Positions 51,949 through 60,671 are shown, numbered from the stretch's first letter. The stretch is DNA of 64,000 bases from Pseudomonas sp. GGS8 (GCF_024168645.1 NZ_JALJWF010000001.1:3475501-3539500); one strand, 5' to 3'. Numbers and translations are program-made. The notes: a model not told the origin generated them from the sequence alone.

Positions 51949-53394
51949 ATGCCCGAACAATTGCCCAATGGCTACAGCCCACGCCTGTATAACCAGGACC
52001 TGGGGCCACTGCCGCAGACATGGAATTGGTACAACATCTTCGCCTTCTGGATGAGCGACGTGCACAGCGTCGGCGGCTATGTGTTCGCCGCCAGCCTGTT
52101 TGCGCTTGGGCTGGCCAGTTGGCAGGTGTTGATTGCCTTGCTCGGCGGGATTTGCATCGTGCAGTTGATCGCCAATCTGGTGGCCAAGCCGAGTCAGCAA
52201 GCCGCGGTGCCTTACCCGGTGATCTGCCGACTGGCGTTCGGGGTGTTCGGGGCGAATATTCCTGCGGTTATCCGCGGCTTGATCGCGGTGGCCTGGTACG
52301 GGATTCAGACGTACCTGGCGTCCAGTGCACTCATCATCGTGGTGTTGCGGTTTTTTCCTGCGATGGCGGCCTACGCCGAACCGCACTTTGCCGGTTTGTC
52401 CTACCTCGGCTGGTTCGGTTTCCTCAGCCTGTGGTTCGTCCAGGCGCTGGTGTTCTGGACCGGCATGGAGTCGATCCGCCGCTTCATCGACTGGGCCGGC
52501 CCCGTGGTGTATGGCGTGATGTTCCTGCTCGCCGGCTGGATCGTCTGGCAGGCCGGCTGGAGCAACATCAGCTTCACTCTCGCGGAAAAGTCACTGTCTG
52601 GCTGGGAAGCCTTCGGCCAGGTGATCGTGGCAACGGCGTTGGTGGTGTCGTACTTTTCCGGTCCGACCCTGAACTTCGGCGATTTCAGTCGCTACTGCCG
52701 CAGCATGAACGACGTGCGTCGCGGCAATTTCTGGGGGCTGCCGGTAAACTTTCTGGCGTTCTCGCTGGTGACCGTGGTGATCGTTTCCGGCACCTTGCCA
52801 GTGTTCGGTGAAATGCTTCACGATCCGATCGCCACCGTGGCGCGCATCGACAACAGCGTGGCGGTACTGCTCGGCGCCTTTGCCTTCGTCACCGCGACCA
52901 TCGGCATCAACATCGTCGCCAACTTCGTGTCCCCGGCGTTCGACTTCGCCAACGTCGCCCCGAGCAAAATCAGTTGGCGTGCGGGTGGCATGATCGCCGC
53001 CGTGGCATCGATCTTCATCACCCCGTGGAACCTGTTCAACAACCCCGAAGTGATTCACTACACCCTCGACGTGCTGGCGGCGTTCATCGGCCCGCTGTTC
53101 GGGATTCTGCTGGTGGACTACTACCTGATCAAAAAGCAGCAGATCGACGTCGATGCGCTGTTCAATGACGGCCCGAGTGGGCGTTATTACTACAGCGGCG
53201 GGATTAACTGGACGGCGGTCAAGGCATTGATTCCTGCCACCCTGATGGGTGTTGCGATCACTTTCATCCCAGTGTTACAGCCGATGGCCAACTTCGCCTG
53301 GTTCACCGGTTGCTTCCTCGGCGGTGTCCTGTACTTCGTACTGGTCAGGCGCGAGCAGGCACAGCAATCGGCGGCGCTGGTTATCGCGGGATGA
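51949..53394 (+). CDS. NCS1-family nucleobase/hydantoin-type permease
   Basis: A 481-residue protein with twelve hydrophobic helices, starting MPEQLPNGYSPRLYNQDLGP. QTWNWYNIFAFWMSDVHSVG (about residues 23-42) is the conserved helix-1 motif of the NCS1 family, which imports purines, cytosine, uracil, allantoin or hydantoins with Na+ or H+. FSGPTLNFGDFSRYCRSMND lies in the middle. The start is ATG 51949 with GAGGAG eight bases upstream. Probably regulated by sigma-54 (see 51838). A terminator at 53472 separates it from the DMT gene. Substrate unknown. Confidence 0.92.
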   Translation: MPEQLPNGYSPRLYNQDLGPLPQTWNWYNIFAFWMSDVHSVGGYVFAASLFALGLASWQVLIALLGGICIVQLIANLVAKPSQQAAVPYPVICRLAFGVFGANIPAVIRGLIAVAWYGIQTYLASSALIIVVLRFFPAMAAYAEPHFAGLSYLGWFGFLSLWFVQALVFWTGMESIRRFIDWAGPVVYGVMFLLAGWIVWQAGWSNISFTLAEKSLSGWEAFGQVIVATALVVSYFSGPTLNFGDFSRYCRSMNDVRRGNFWGLPVNFLAFSLVTVVIVSGTLPVFGEMLHDPIATVARIDNSVAVLLGAFAFVTATIGINIVANFVSPAFDFANVAPSKISWRAGGMIAAVASIFITPWNLFNNPEVIHYTLDVLAAFIGPLFGILLVDYYLIKKQQIDVDALFNDGPSGRYYYSGGINWTAVKALIPATLMGVAITFIPVLQPMANFAWFTGCFLGGVLYFVLVRREQAQQSAALVIAG

Positions 53395-53471
53395 CGCAAG
53401 CGGCGATTTAAAGGTCTTTTGCAGGCACCTTTTTCTGTCCAACTGGTTAATAATCGACAGCATAATTTTTC

Positions 53472-53517
53472 GCCCCGGCGCCCTCTGTTCAGCAGGAGGG
53501 CCGGGGCTTTGCTTTTA
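53472..53517 (+). terminator. Terminator after the NCS1 permease
   Basis: Stem GCCCCGG/CCGGGGC, a two-base bulge, then CCCTC/GAGGG around a ten-base loop, followed by the T-rich tttgctttt. It lies 78 bases after the permease stop. Confidence 0.75.
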
Positions 53518-53559
53518 CTGTCGAGCCACTGCCATGAATGGTGTTATCGAGGTGTTCCG

Positions 53560-54492
53560 GTGAGCGCCACCCGGCGTAGCGCCGATGGGTTTGCCCTGCA
53601 AGTGATGGTCGGGCTGTGCCTGATCTGGGGTGTGCAGCAGGTGATGATCAAATGGGCCGCGCCCGACATCGCACCGGTCATGCAGGCGGCGGGGCGCTCA
53701 GGTATTTCCGCGTTGCTCGTAGGATTGTTGATTTGCTGGAAGGGCGGTTGGGATCAGGTCGGCGCTACCTGGCGTGGCGGTTTGCTGGCCGGCGCGCTGT
53801 TTGGCCTGGAGTTTTTCTTCATTGCCGAAGGTCTGCAACTGACCACAGCGGCGCACATGTCGGTGTTTCTCTACACCGCGCCGATCTTTACCGCGTTGGG
53901 CGTGCATTGGCTGCTGCCGAGCGAGCGCTTAAGGCCGGTGCAGTGGCTGGGGATTTTTCTCGCCTTCGTCGGCATTGCCATTGCGTTTGCCGGTGGCGTG
54001 TCCTGGGACAACCTCGACCACCGCATGTTGATGGGCGATGCCCTGGGCGTGCTGGCCGGCGCATCATGGGGCGCGACCACCGTAGTGGTGCGTGCCTCGC
54101 GCCTGTCGGAAGCGCCGGTGACCCTGACGCTGTTTTATCAACTGATCGTTGGCTTCGTCGGTCTGCTACTGATCGCGATCCTCAGCGGCCAGGTCACCCA
54201 TGTCAGCCTGACTCCCGTGGCGGTGGCCAGTGTGCTGTTTCAGGGTTTGGTGGTGTCATTCTTCAGTTACCTGACCTGGTTCTGGCTGCTGCGCCGTTAT
54301 CTGGCGGCGAACCTGGCGGTGTTTTCGTTCATGACGCCGTTGTTCGGCGTCACGTTCGGCGTGGTGCTGCTGGGCGAAGAGCTGAGTCTGAACTTTGTGA
54401 TTGGTGCGGTGCTGGTTCTGCTCGGGATCACTTTTGTGAGCGCAGAGCAGTGGGTGCGCCGTCGTTTGCGCAAAGCACTTGGGCAACCCTGA
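53560..54492 (+). CDS. EamA/DMT-family exporter
   Basis: A 310-residue membrane protein with ten helices and two EamA halves; it begins MSATRRSADGFALQVMVGLC. Start is GTG 53560, with GAGG seven bases upstream. A tiny open frame (ATG 53534, MNGVIEVFR) ends with TGA overlapping the GTG ('GTGA'), so the exporter may be translated by reinitiation. The helix-1 signature LCLIWGVQQVMIKWAAPDIA is typical. The gene's last 65 bases overlap the convergent MFS gene. Substrate unknown. Confidence 0.88.
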   Translation: MSATRRSADGFALQVMVGLCLIWGVQQVMIKWAAPDIAPVMQAAGRSGISALLVGLLICWKGGWDQVGATWRGGLLAGALFGLEFFFIAEGLQLTTAAHMSVFLYTAPIFTALGVHWLLPSERLRPVQWLGIFLAFVGIAIAFAGGVSWDNLDHRMLMGDALGVLAGASWGATTVVVRASRLSEAPVTLTLFYQLIVGFVGLLLIAILSGQVTHVSLTPVAVASVLFQGLVVSFFSYLTWFWLLRRYLAANLAVFSFMTPLFGVTFGVVLLGEELSLNFVIGAVLVLLGITFVSAEQWVRRRLRKALGQP

Positions 54493-55618
54493 CCGGGCGC
54501 AGCAACAGGCCTGCGGCAATGATAAAACCGCTACCGGCGATCACCAGCGCCGGTTGCAAGCCACCGCTGAAATGGCTGCTCAGCGCCGCCAACAATGGCC
54601 CGCTGAGCTGACCCACGGCGAAGCACGCGGTCAGCAGCCCGGCGTTACGCTGGGTGGCGTGGGGCGCCAGTTCCCGGGAGCGCTGCATCACCAGTTGCAT
54701 GCAGGCCAGGAACGGCCCGCCACACAGGATCACCCCCAGCGCCAGGCCGGCACCGCTGCCCAACAGGCAAGCAAATACGCCGATGGCTTGCAGCCACAGC
54801 GTAGCCATCAGCCAGTGCCGAGTCGCGTTCGGGGAGTGCCGACGCAGGCTCACCAACACGACCCCGGTCGCCGCTGCCAGGCCAAAACACGGCCAGAACA
54901 GATCGGCTTGCCATTGCCCATGGAACTGCGCGCTGGCCATTTGTGAGAGGAAAGTGGCCGGGATGATGTAGCCCAAACCGTACAAACCGTAGATCACCGG
55001 TAAACGTCCGACGCCTTGGGCACCCGGCGTGGCGACAGGCGATGTCAGCGTTGAAGGGGCGGCCGGCTGCGGCAGGAACGGCAGAATCGCCAGCAGCATC
55101 GCCAGCCCGACAGCGGCATACACCAGCCACAAGGTTGCGGACGTCTGCCCCAGCAGGTTCGAGCCCAAGGCCAACAACCCTGTCAGAAAAATCCCCAGAC
55201 CCGGTCCGGCAAATACCAGCGCGCCGAGCCGTGGACGACCGGCCGCCGCTGCCAGTGGTTGGCTCAACGCGGTAATCATCACCAGCACCCAGGCGCTGGC
55301 CACGCCCGTGCCGAAGCGCAGCGCCAGATGCGACCAGAACCCGGTGGCCCAGAACGAGGCCAGGGTCAGCAGCACACACAACCACAAACCACCGAGCAAC
55401 CGCCCGCGAACCTGATCGGGGCGACGGGCGAACATCGCATCCACCGCGCCGACGAAGTAGCCGAGGTAGTTGGCGGCGGCAATCAGACCGGCGGCGGTCA
55501 GGTCGATCTGGCCTTCACTGAGCAAGTGCGGCAGTTGCGGTGTCAGGGCGAAGCGCCCGATGCCCATGGCCATCATCAATGCAATAAAGCTGGCGGTTAA
55601 GCGAATCAGAGGGGACAT
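54428..55618 (-). CDS. YbfB/YjiJ-family MFS transporter
   Basis: A 396-residue major-facilitator protein with twelve helices, starting MSPLIRLTASFIALMMAMGI. GIGRFALTPQLPHLL (about residues 19-33) and GLIAAANYLGYFVGAVDAMF (about 44-63) are hallmarks of the YbfB/YjiJ group. The substrate is unknown; members are treated as exporters. It is divergent from a LysR gene (104 bases between starts), which probably regulates it. The C-terminal coding part overlaps the convergent DMT gene by 65 bases, an unusually long overlap. Confidence 0.9.
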   Translation of the reverse strand: MSPLIRLTASFIALMMAMGIGRFALTPQLPHLLSEGQIDLTAAGLIAAANYLGYFVGAVDAMFARRPDQVRGRLLGGLWLCVLLTLASFWATGFWSHLALRFGTGVASAWVLVMITALSQPLAAAAGRPRLGALVFAGPGLGIFLTGLLALGSNLLGQTSATLWLVYAAVGLAMLLAILPFLPQPAAPSTLTSPVATPGAQGVGRLPVIYGLYGLGYIIPATFLSQMASAQFHGQWQADLFWPCFGLAAATGVVLVSLRRHSPNATRHWLMATLWLQAIGVFACLLGSGAGLALGVILCGGPFLACMQLVMQRSRELAPHATQRNAGLLTACFAVGQLSGPLLAALSSHFSGGLQPALVIAGSGFIIAAGLLLRPVRVAQVLCANDGAPTALRSQK

Positions 55619-55722
55619 GGTCTGAGTTCCGTTTCGAGGATCAATGACCGTCAGGCTAGGACTGATTGACTTTCTTTAAAAATGAATAATAGTGAGAAAC
55701 TTGTTCTGATTTGGAGAATGGC

Positions 55723-56616
55723 GTGGAATTCAGCCAATTGCGGATTTTCCAGGCAGTGGCGCAGGAGGGCTCCATCACCCGAGCCGCTGAACGCCTGCAT
55801 CGCGTGCCCTCCAACCTGTCGACCCGGCTTAAGCAGCTCGAAGAGCAACTCGGTGTCGAATTGTTCGTACGCGAGCGTCAGCGTTTGCAGTTGTCGCCTG
55901 CGGGAAAAGTCCTGCTGGACTACACCGCCAAGCTGTTCGCCTTGCACGACGAAGCCCACGCGGCGGTGCAGGGCGGGCAACCGGCCGGGGATTTCGTACT
56001 GGGCACCATGTACAGCACCGCCGCAATTCACTTGCCAGAGCTGTTGGCGCGCTATCACCGCCGCTACCCGGCGGTGAACCTGCAAGTGCAGTCGGGCCCC
56101 AGCGGTGAACTGCTCGAAGGGGTGCTCACCGGGCGCCTCGATGCGGCGCTGGTGGACGGTCCGTTGGAACTGGCCGGGCTCGACGGCGTGCCGTTGTGCG
56201 ACGAACGGTTGGTGTTGATCAGCGAGGCCGATCATCCGCCGGTGCACAGTGCGCTGGATGTCGAAGGGCGTTCGGTGTTCACGTTCCGCCAAGGCTGTTC
56301 CTATCGGATGCGCCTGGAAGCCTGGTTCGCCCATGATCACGCGGCCATGGGCCGAGCCATGGAGATCGAGTCTTATCCGGGGATGCTCGCTTGCGTGATT
56401 GCCGGCTCCGGCGTAGCGCTGATGTCGGAGTCGATGCTCGCCAGCCTGCCGGGGCGCGAAAGCGTGGCGGTGCACCCGTTGGTCGAGCCGTTCGCCAGCG
56501 CGACCACCTGGCTGATGTGGCGCAAAGGCATGGTCGGGGCCAACCTGAATGCGTGGATCGAGCAGCAGCAGGCGGTGTATCCGTCGACAACGGTCCAGGC
56601 CCAGGCAATTTCTTGA
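55723..56616 (+). CDS. LysR-family transcriptional regulator
   Basis: A 297-residue LysR protein starting MEFSQLRIFQAVAQEGSITR at GTG 55723, six bases after GGAG; a TTG at 55711 is less likely. The winged helix spans residues 1-60 (RAAERLHRVPSNLSTRLKQL) and the effector domain about 90-290. It is divergent from the YbfB-like MFS gene and is its likely regulator. The AT-rich gap 55619-55722 should hold the operator. The inducer is unknown. Confidence 0.92.
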   Translation: MEFSQLRIFQAVAQEGSITRAAERLHRVPSNLSTRLKQLEEQLGVELFVRERQRLQLSPAGKVLLDYTAKLFALHDEAHAAVQGGQPAGDFVLGTMYSTAAIHLPELLARYHRRYPAVNLQVQSGPSGELLEGVLTGRLDAALVDGPLELAGLDGVPLCDERLVLISEADHPPVHSALDVEGRSVFTFRQGCSYRMRLEAWFAHDHAAMGRAMEIESYPGMLACVIAGSGVALMSESMLASLPGRESVAVHPLVEPFASATTWLMWRKGMVGANLNAWIEQQQAVYPSTTVQAQAIS

Positions 56617-56627
56617 ACCAACGTCCA

Positions 56628-56641
56628 AGGATTTGGATCAA
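56628..56641. promoter_or_regulatory. Possible Anr/FNR box
   Basis: AGGAT-TTGG-ATCAA compared with the consensus TTGAT-N4-ATCAA: the right half-site is perfect, the left matches three of five. It lies about 120 bases upstream of the PA1414-like gene, whose P. aeruginosa counterpart is induced at low oxygen through Anr. Confidence 0.35.
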
Positions 56642-56756
56642 TTCAGTAACAGATCATTGCGATCTTGGACGAGCATTGCGTAGGACTTCGGACTATTATC
56701 AGTGCGAAGGGGCTACAGAACTTCGGCCGCTCGGCACGACCCTGAAGGGGGGCATC

Positions 56757-56885
56757 ATGAAAGAGAAAATCCAAAACTGGCTGCATGACCTGGGTGTCGC
56801 ACTCGGTTTGATTGAACCGCCTCTGCAACCCGTGCCTATTCGCACTGACGACGAACAACGTCGACGCCAGCAGCGCCGCCGGTAA
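56757..56885 (+). CDS. PA1414-family small protein (SicX-type locus)
   Basis: A 42-residue protein from ATG 56757, beginning MKEKIQNWLHDLGVALGLIE and ending in an Arg/Gln-rich tail, matching the PA1414 family. It has an exceptionally strong ribosome site (AAGGGGGGC) four bases upstream. In P. aeruginosa the PA1414 locus produces the oxygen-regulated small RNA SicX, linked to chronic infection, so the transcript here may also act as RNA. The gene lies on the gbu side of the block, as in P. aeruginosa. The protein's own function is unknown. Confidence 0.75.
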   Translation: MKEKIQNWLHDLGVALGLIEPPLQPVPIRTDDEQRRRQQRRR

Positions 56886-56898
56886 GTCTGGCAAATCA

Positions 56899-57037
56899 CC
56901 TGTGGCGAGGGAGCTTGCTCCCGCTGGGGCGCGCAGCGGCCCCATTCATCGCCACTCAGGTGGGTCAGGTTGAGCGCGAGTGCAGCTTGCGATTGCTGCG
57001 CAATCGAGCGGGAGCAAGCTCCCTCGCCGCAGAGGTT
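56899..57037. repeat. REP pair, 'gtggcgaggga' type
   Basis: Left copy ctgtggcgagggagcttgct from 56899, inverted copy gcaagctccctcgccgcaga to about 57037, with about 90 bases between that include further short inverted segments (ctgcgcaatcg). It lies between the PA1414-like gene and the ACP-like gene. Confidence 0.85.
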
Positions 57038-57071
57038 CATTCGGCCCATCGGATGTATTTAGCAATCCGTT

Positions 57072-57323
57072 TCAATACCGCCCGATCTCAATCAAAAACC
57101 GGCTCAAATCATTCGCCGTCCTGGCGGTCTTGAGCATCCGGTCTTCTTCGGCGCTGAACGCCGTCAATCCCAGTTGATCCTCCAGACGGAAGATCAGCTC
57201 TTCGATATCTTCCTTATCCAATCCCAACTGCACCAAGTTGGTGTTGTCGTCGAAGTCATCCTGATTTTCCAGCAGGCGGCGAATGTGATGATGCACGGCG
57301 GCACGAACGGCGGCTCTTGTCAT
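57072..57323 (-). CDS. Acyl-carrier-protein-like protein lacking the carrier serine
   Basis: An 83-residue acidic, helical protein with the ACP layout: helix 1 (HHHIRRLLEN), a loop, then LVQLGLDKEDIEELIFRLED where true ACPs have LGxDSLxxxEL. The serine that carries phosphopantetheine is replaced by Lys37, so it should not be a normal acyl carrier. It might be a structural or regulatory ACP-like protein. The start is ATG 57323 (MTRAAVRAAV), preceded by 'aaggacc'. A 25-codon open frame lies just upstream on the same strand. The gene is downstream of the SSF symporter terminator. Confidence 0.72.
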   Translation of the reverse strand: MTRAAVRAAVHHHIRRLLENQDDFDDNTNLVQLGLDKEDIEELIFRLEDQLGLTAFSAEEDRMLKTARTANDLSRFLIEIGRY

Positions 57324-57376
57324 GAGGTCCTTCTTCGAGAGCGTTGTGAGGTCCCTGAAGCTGAGTACAGCAGGCT

Positions 57377-57454
57377 TCAGGCGTGTTGGCGTTGCCACTC
57401 GTCAATCATCGAGCGCAGAACCTCGAACCACTGATTGCGAGAAACAATCTTCAT
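57377..57454 (-). CDS. Possible 25-residue peptide upstream of the ACP-like gene
   Basis: ATG 57454 to TGA 57377 on the minus strand encodes a 25-residue peptide starting MKIVSRNQWFEVLRSMIDEW. It precedes the ACP-like start by 53 bases in the same direction and follows the SSF terminator. The ribosome site (CCAGAGAAAACC) is weak. The helical, amphipathic composition is plausible for a real small protein, but there is no homology evidence. Confidence 0.35.
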   Translation of the reverse strand: MKIVSRNQWFEVLRSMIDEWQRQHA

Positions 57455-57473
57455 CAAAGGTTTTCTCTGGACG

Positions 57474-57507
57474 AAAAAAACGGGTGTGGCAACCGACGCC
57501 ACACCCG
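57474..57507 (-). terminator. Terminator of the SSF symporter
   Basis: CGGGTGTGGC (57481-57490) and GCCACACCCG (57498-57507) form a perfect ten-base-pair stem. On the minus strand it is followed by seven T (the A-run 57474-57480). It begins about 32 bases after the symporter stop. Confidence 0.92.
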
Positions 57508-57538
57508 CCGAAGAAAGCATCAAGTCGTTGTAGGAAGT

Positions 57539-58918
57539 TTAGGCGGCGCTCGCCACCGGAGCCGGGCGACGGGACAGCAGGCTGACCACCACGAAACTCA
57601 CCAGGCCCACGCCGAGGCTGTAGTAGATCGGGGTGTTGGCGTCCATACCGTCCTTGATCATGAACAACAGTGCAGTGGCAAAGCCCAGGCCCATGCTGGC
57701 GATAGCGCCGGCGGTGGTTGCGCGTTTCCAGAAGATCGCGCCGATCAGCGGGATCAGCATGCCGCCTACCAACAGGTTGTAAGCCAGGGTCAGCGCGCTG
57801 ATCACGTCGTTGACCACCAGCGCGATACCCAGCACCACGAAACCGGTCAGCAGGGTGAACAGGCGGTTGATGCCCAGGCTCGACGGCTTACCGCCGCGCA
57901 GTTTCGGCAGCAGGTCTTCGGTCAGCGTGGTGGACGCGGCGAGCAGGCCGGCGCTGGCGGTGGACATCATGGCGGCCAGGGCCGCAGCGATCACCAGGCC
58001 ACGAATACCGTCCGGCAGCGACAGTTTGACGATGGCGGCGAAGGCGTTGTTGACGTTGTCCAGGTTCGGGATCAGCACGTGAGCCGCCATGCCGATCAGC
58101 GCGCATGCCAGGCCGTAGAGGATGCAGTAGATGCCCGCAAAGGTACCGGCGTATTGCGCGACTTTGGCGGTCTTGACGGTGAACACCCGTTGCCAGATGT
58201 CTTGGCCGATCAGGATCCCGAAGAAGTAGATCATGAAGTAGGTGATGATGGTGTCCCAGCCGATGGTGGTGAAGCTGAAGGCGGCTGCCGGCAGTTTCAT
58301 TACCAACTCATCCCAACCGCCGACGCGGTAAAGGCAGATCGGCAGCAGGATGAACATCAGACCCACGGTCTTGATCACGAACTGGACGATGTCGGTCAGG
58401 GTCAGCGACCACATGCCGCCGATGGCCGAGTAGACCACCACCACGCCACCGCCGAGCAGTACCGAAATCCAGAACGGCAGGCCGAACAGCACTTGCAGCA
58501 CGGTGCCGATCGCCAGGATCGAGGTCACGCCGATCATCAGCGCGTACGCCAGCATGATCGCCGCGCTCGCCGAGCGAGCCATCGGGTTGTAGCGTTTTTC
58601 CAGCACCTGGGTGACGGTGAAGATTTTCAGCTTCAGCAGCGGTTTGGCGAGGAACAGGTTCAGCGCGACGATCCCGCAACCCAGCGCGGCGCACAGCCAG
58701 AAACCGGAAATGCCGTGGACGTAGCCCAGGCGTACGGTGCCGACGGTGGACGCGCCACCCAGCACGGTCGCGGCCATGGTGCCCATGTACAGAGTCGGGC
58801 CGAGGTTACGACCGGCGACCAGGTAGTCTTCGTTGGTCTTGGCCTTGCGCATGCCGAAGTAGCCGAGCACCAGCATCGCGGCGGCGTATATGAGAACGAC
58901 GAATAAATCCAAAGCCAT
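57539..58918 (-). CDS. Sodium:solute symporter, SSF family (PA1418-like)
   Basis: A 459-residue protein with about thirteen membrane helices, starting MALDLFVVLIYAAAMLVLGY. The SSF features are GRNLGPTLYMGTMAATVLGG near residues 37-56 (helix 1 Na+ site) and IAAALAAMMSTASAGLLAAS near 320-339. The family imports urea, proline, purines, pantothenate or similar solutes with sodium. Its place next to NCS1, NTF2-like and guanidinobutyrase genes, as in PA1418-PA1421, suggests uptake of a guanidino or related nitrogen compound. A REPIN lies between it and the upstream NCS1 gene; it has its own terminator. Confidence 0.92.
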   Translation of the reverse strand: MALDLFVVLIYAAAMLVLGYFGMRKAKTNEDYLVAGRNLGPTLYMGTMAATVLGGASTVGTVRLGYVHGISGFWLCAALGCGIVALNLFLAKPLLKLKIFTVTQVLEKRYNPMARSASAAIMLAYALMIGVTSILAIGTVLQVLFGLPFWISVLLGGGVVVVYSAIGGMWSLTLTDIVQFVIKTVGLMFILLPICLYRVGGWDELVMKLPAAAFSFTTIGWDTIITYFMIYFFGILIGQDIWQRVFTVKTAKVAQYAGTFAGIYCILYGLACALIGMAAHVLIPNLDNVNNAFAAIVKLSLPDGIRGLVIAAALAAMMSTASAGLLAASTTLTEDLLPKLRGGKPSSLGINRLFTLLTGFVVLGIALVVNDVISALTLAYNLLVGGMLIPLIGAIFWKRATTAGAIASMGLGFATALLFMIKDGMDANTPIYYSLGVGLVSFVVVSLLSRRPAPVASAA

Positions 58919-58984
58919 GATGGCGTGTCTCCGATTGTTTTTTTTATGGTGAGGCGAAAATCAATCCCTGTGAGTGCATCGATT

Positions 58985-59078
58985 CCTGTGGGAGCGTGGC
59001 TTGCCCGCGATGGGGACGCCATGGTCTGTCAGGCAGACAGCGTCATCGTTCTTCGCGGGCAAGCCACGCTCCCACAGG
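58985..59078. repeat. REPIN, 'gtgggagcgtggc' type
   Basis: Inverted copies of ctgtgggagcgtggcttgcc (58985) and gcaagccacgctcccacag (to 59078). The substitution gtggc for gggcgg is present on both arms, showing that the pair has evolved together. It lies between the SSF and NCS1 genes. Confidence 0.9.
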
Positions 59079-59108
59079 TAATGCATTGACCACAGGTAAT
59101 GCGTTGCA

Positions 59109-60620
59109 TCAGGCGGTTTGTCGAATCGCCGGTTTACCGAGCGAATCCGTGCCCTTACTGCGTGCATCGTTGGGGCCGAACACCGCAGCCGATTCCGGGA
59201 ACAGGCTCAGCAGCGCCAGGTACACCAGAGACGCCAGGCCGAGGGTCACCGGCAGGCTGATGTCGATGCCGCCCGCCAGATCGCCCAGTACGCCCACGAA
59301 CTGCCCCGGCAGGTTCACGAAACACAGACCCACCAGTGCACTCGGGATCCAGGCCCCCAGGCCACGCCAGTTCCAGCCGTGGGTGAACCAGTAGCGGCCA
59401 CCTTTTTCGCCACGGGTGAACACTTGCAGGTCATCCGGACAGTAGAAGCCGCGACGCACCAGCAGGCCGATGATCATGATCACCATCCACGGAGTGGTGC
59501 AGGTGATGATCAGCACGGCGAAGGTCGACACGCTCTGCACCAGGTTCGCCGCGAAGCGCCCGATGAAGATGAAGGCAATCGACATCACACCGATCAGCAG
59601 CGTGGCTTTAACCCGCGACAGCACCCGTGGAAATACGCTGGACATGTCCAGCCCGGTGCCATACAGCGAGGTAGTGCCGGTGGACATGCCGCCGATCACC
59701 GCAATCAGGCACACCGGCAGGAAGAACCAACTCGGCGACACCGCCAGCAGGCCGCCGACGTAGTTGTTGGCCGCGATGTAGTCCGGTGCCTTGATCGCCA
59801 CGATGGTGGCAGTGGCGAGGCCGAACAGGAACGGGATGAAGGTCGCGATCTGCGAGATCACCACGGCGGCCATGATCCGGCGCTTGGAGGTGTCACGCGG
59901 GATGTAGCGCGACCAGTCGCCGAGGAACGCGCCGAAGGAAATCGGGTTGCTCATGGCCACCAGCGCAGCGCCGATGAAAGCCGCCCAGAAACCCGGTTGG
60001 CCGAGGCTGACGCTGCCGGCGTAGTTCACATCGAAAGGGCCGGCGAAGGCGAAGACGCCCAGCAGGAACAACAGGCTGGCGCTCCACACGGCAATCTTGT
60101 TGACCCACAGCAGGAAGCGGAAGCCGTAGATGCACACCGTCAGCACCAGGATCGCGAACAGACCGTAGGCCAGGCCCAGGGTCAGGTCGGTTTCCGGCAG
60201 GCCGATCAGGCGTTTGGCGCCACCGATCAACGCATCACCCGAGCTCCACACCGAGAGCGAGAAGAAGGCGATGGCGGTCAGCAACGACAGGAACGAACCG
60301 ACGATCCGCCCGTGCACGCCGAAGTGCGCACCGGACGACACAGCGTTGTTGGTGCCGTTGAGTGGCCCGAACAGGCCCATCGGCGCGAGGATCAGCGAGC
60401 CCAGCAACACGCCCAGCACAATTGCCCAGACGCCCGCCTGAAAAGACAGGCCGAACAGCACCGGGAAACTGCCGAGCACGGCGGTGGCGAAGGTATTGGA
60501 ACCGCCGAAGATCATCCGGAACAAGTCCGTCGGGCCTGCGGTGCGTTCGTTGTCCGGGATCTGTTCGACCCCGTAGGTTTCAATGTGCGTAAGGCTTTGG
60601 TCTTTGTTGTTGTTATTCAT
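59109..60620 (-). CDS. NCS1-family permease (PA1419-like)
   Basis: A 503-residue transporter with twelve helices, starting MNNNNKDQSLTHIETYGVEQ. FGGSNTFATAVLGSFPVLFG (about residues 34-53) and SFGAFLGDWSRYIPRDTSKR (about 225-244) match the cytosine-permease branch of NCS1. The C-terminal tail is hydrophilic. It lies 51 bases downstream of the NTF2-like gene and is probably co-transcribed with gbuA. Import of a guanidino or purine-type nitrogen source is likely from context, but the substrate is not determined. Confidence 0.9.
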   Translation of the reverse strand: MNNNNKDQSLTHIETYGVEQIPDNERTAGPTDLFRMIFGGSNTFATAVLGSFPVLFGLSFQAGVWAIVLGVLLGSLILAPMGLFGPLNGTNNAVSSGAHFGVHGRIVGSFLSLLTAIAFFSLSVWSSGDALIGGAKRLIGLPETDLTLGLAYGLFAILVLTVCIYGFRFLLWVNKIAVWSASLLFLLGVFAFAGPFDVNYAGSVSLGQPGFWAAFIGAALVAMSNPISFGAFLGDWSRYIPRDTSKRRIMAAVVISQIATFIPFLFGLATATIVAIKAPDYIAANNYVGGLLAVSPSWFFLPVCLIAVIGGMSTGTTSLYGTGLDMSSVFPRVLSRVKATLLIGVMSIAFIFIGRFAANLVQSVSTFAVLIITCTTPWMVIMIIGLLVRRGFYCPDDLQVFTRGEKGGRYWFTHGWNWRGLGAWIPSALVGLCFVNLPGQFVGVLGDLAGGIDISLPVTLGLASLVYLALLSLFPESAAVFGPNDARSKGTDSLGKPAIRQTA

Positions 60621-60671
60621 GATCTGCTCCGATCATAAAGGCGCGCTCATCGTGTGTGAGCGTCACCTTGG

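Noticed and set aside
57383..58906. 507-codon plus-strand frame opposite the SSF symporter (and 506 codons opposite the NCS1 gene at 59118-60638)
   Set aside because: His/Gln/Asp-rich shadow translations of transporter genes with clear membrane helices on the minus strand.
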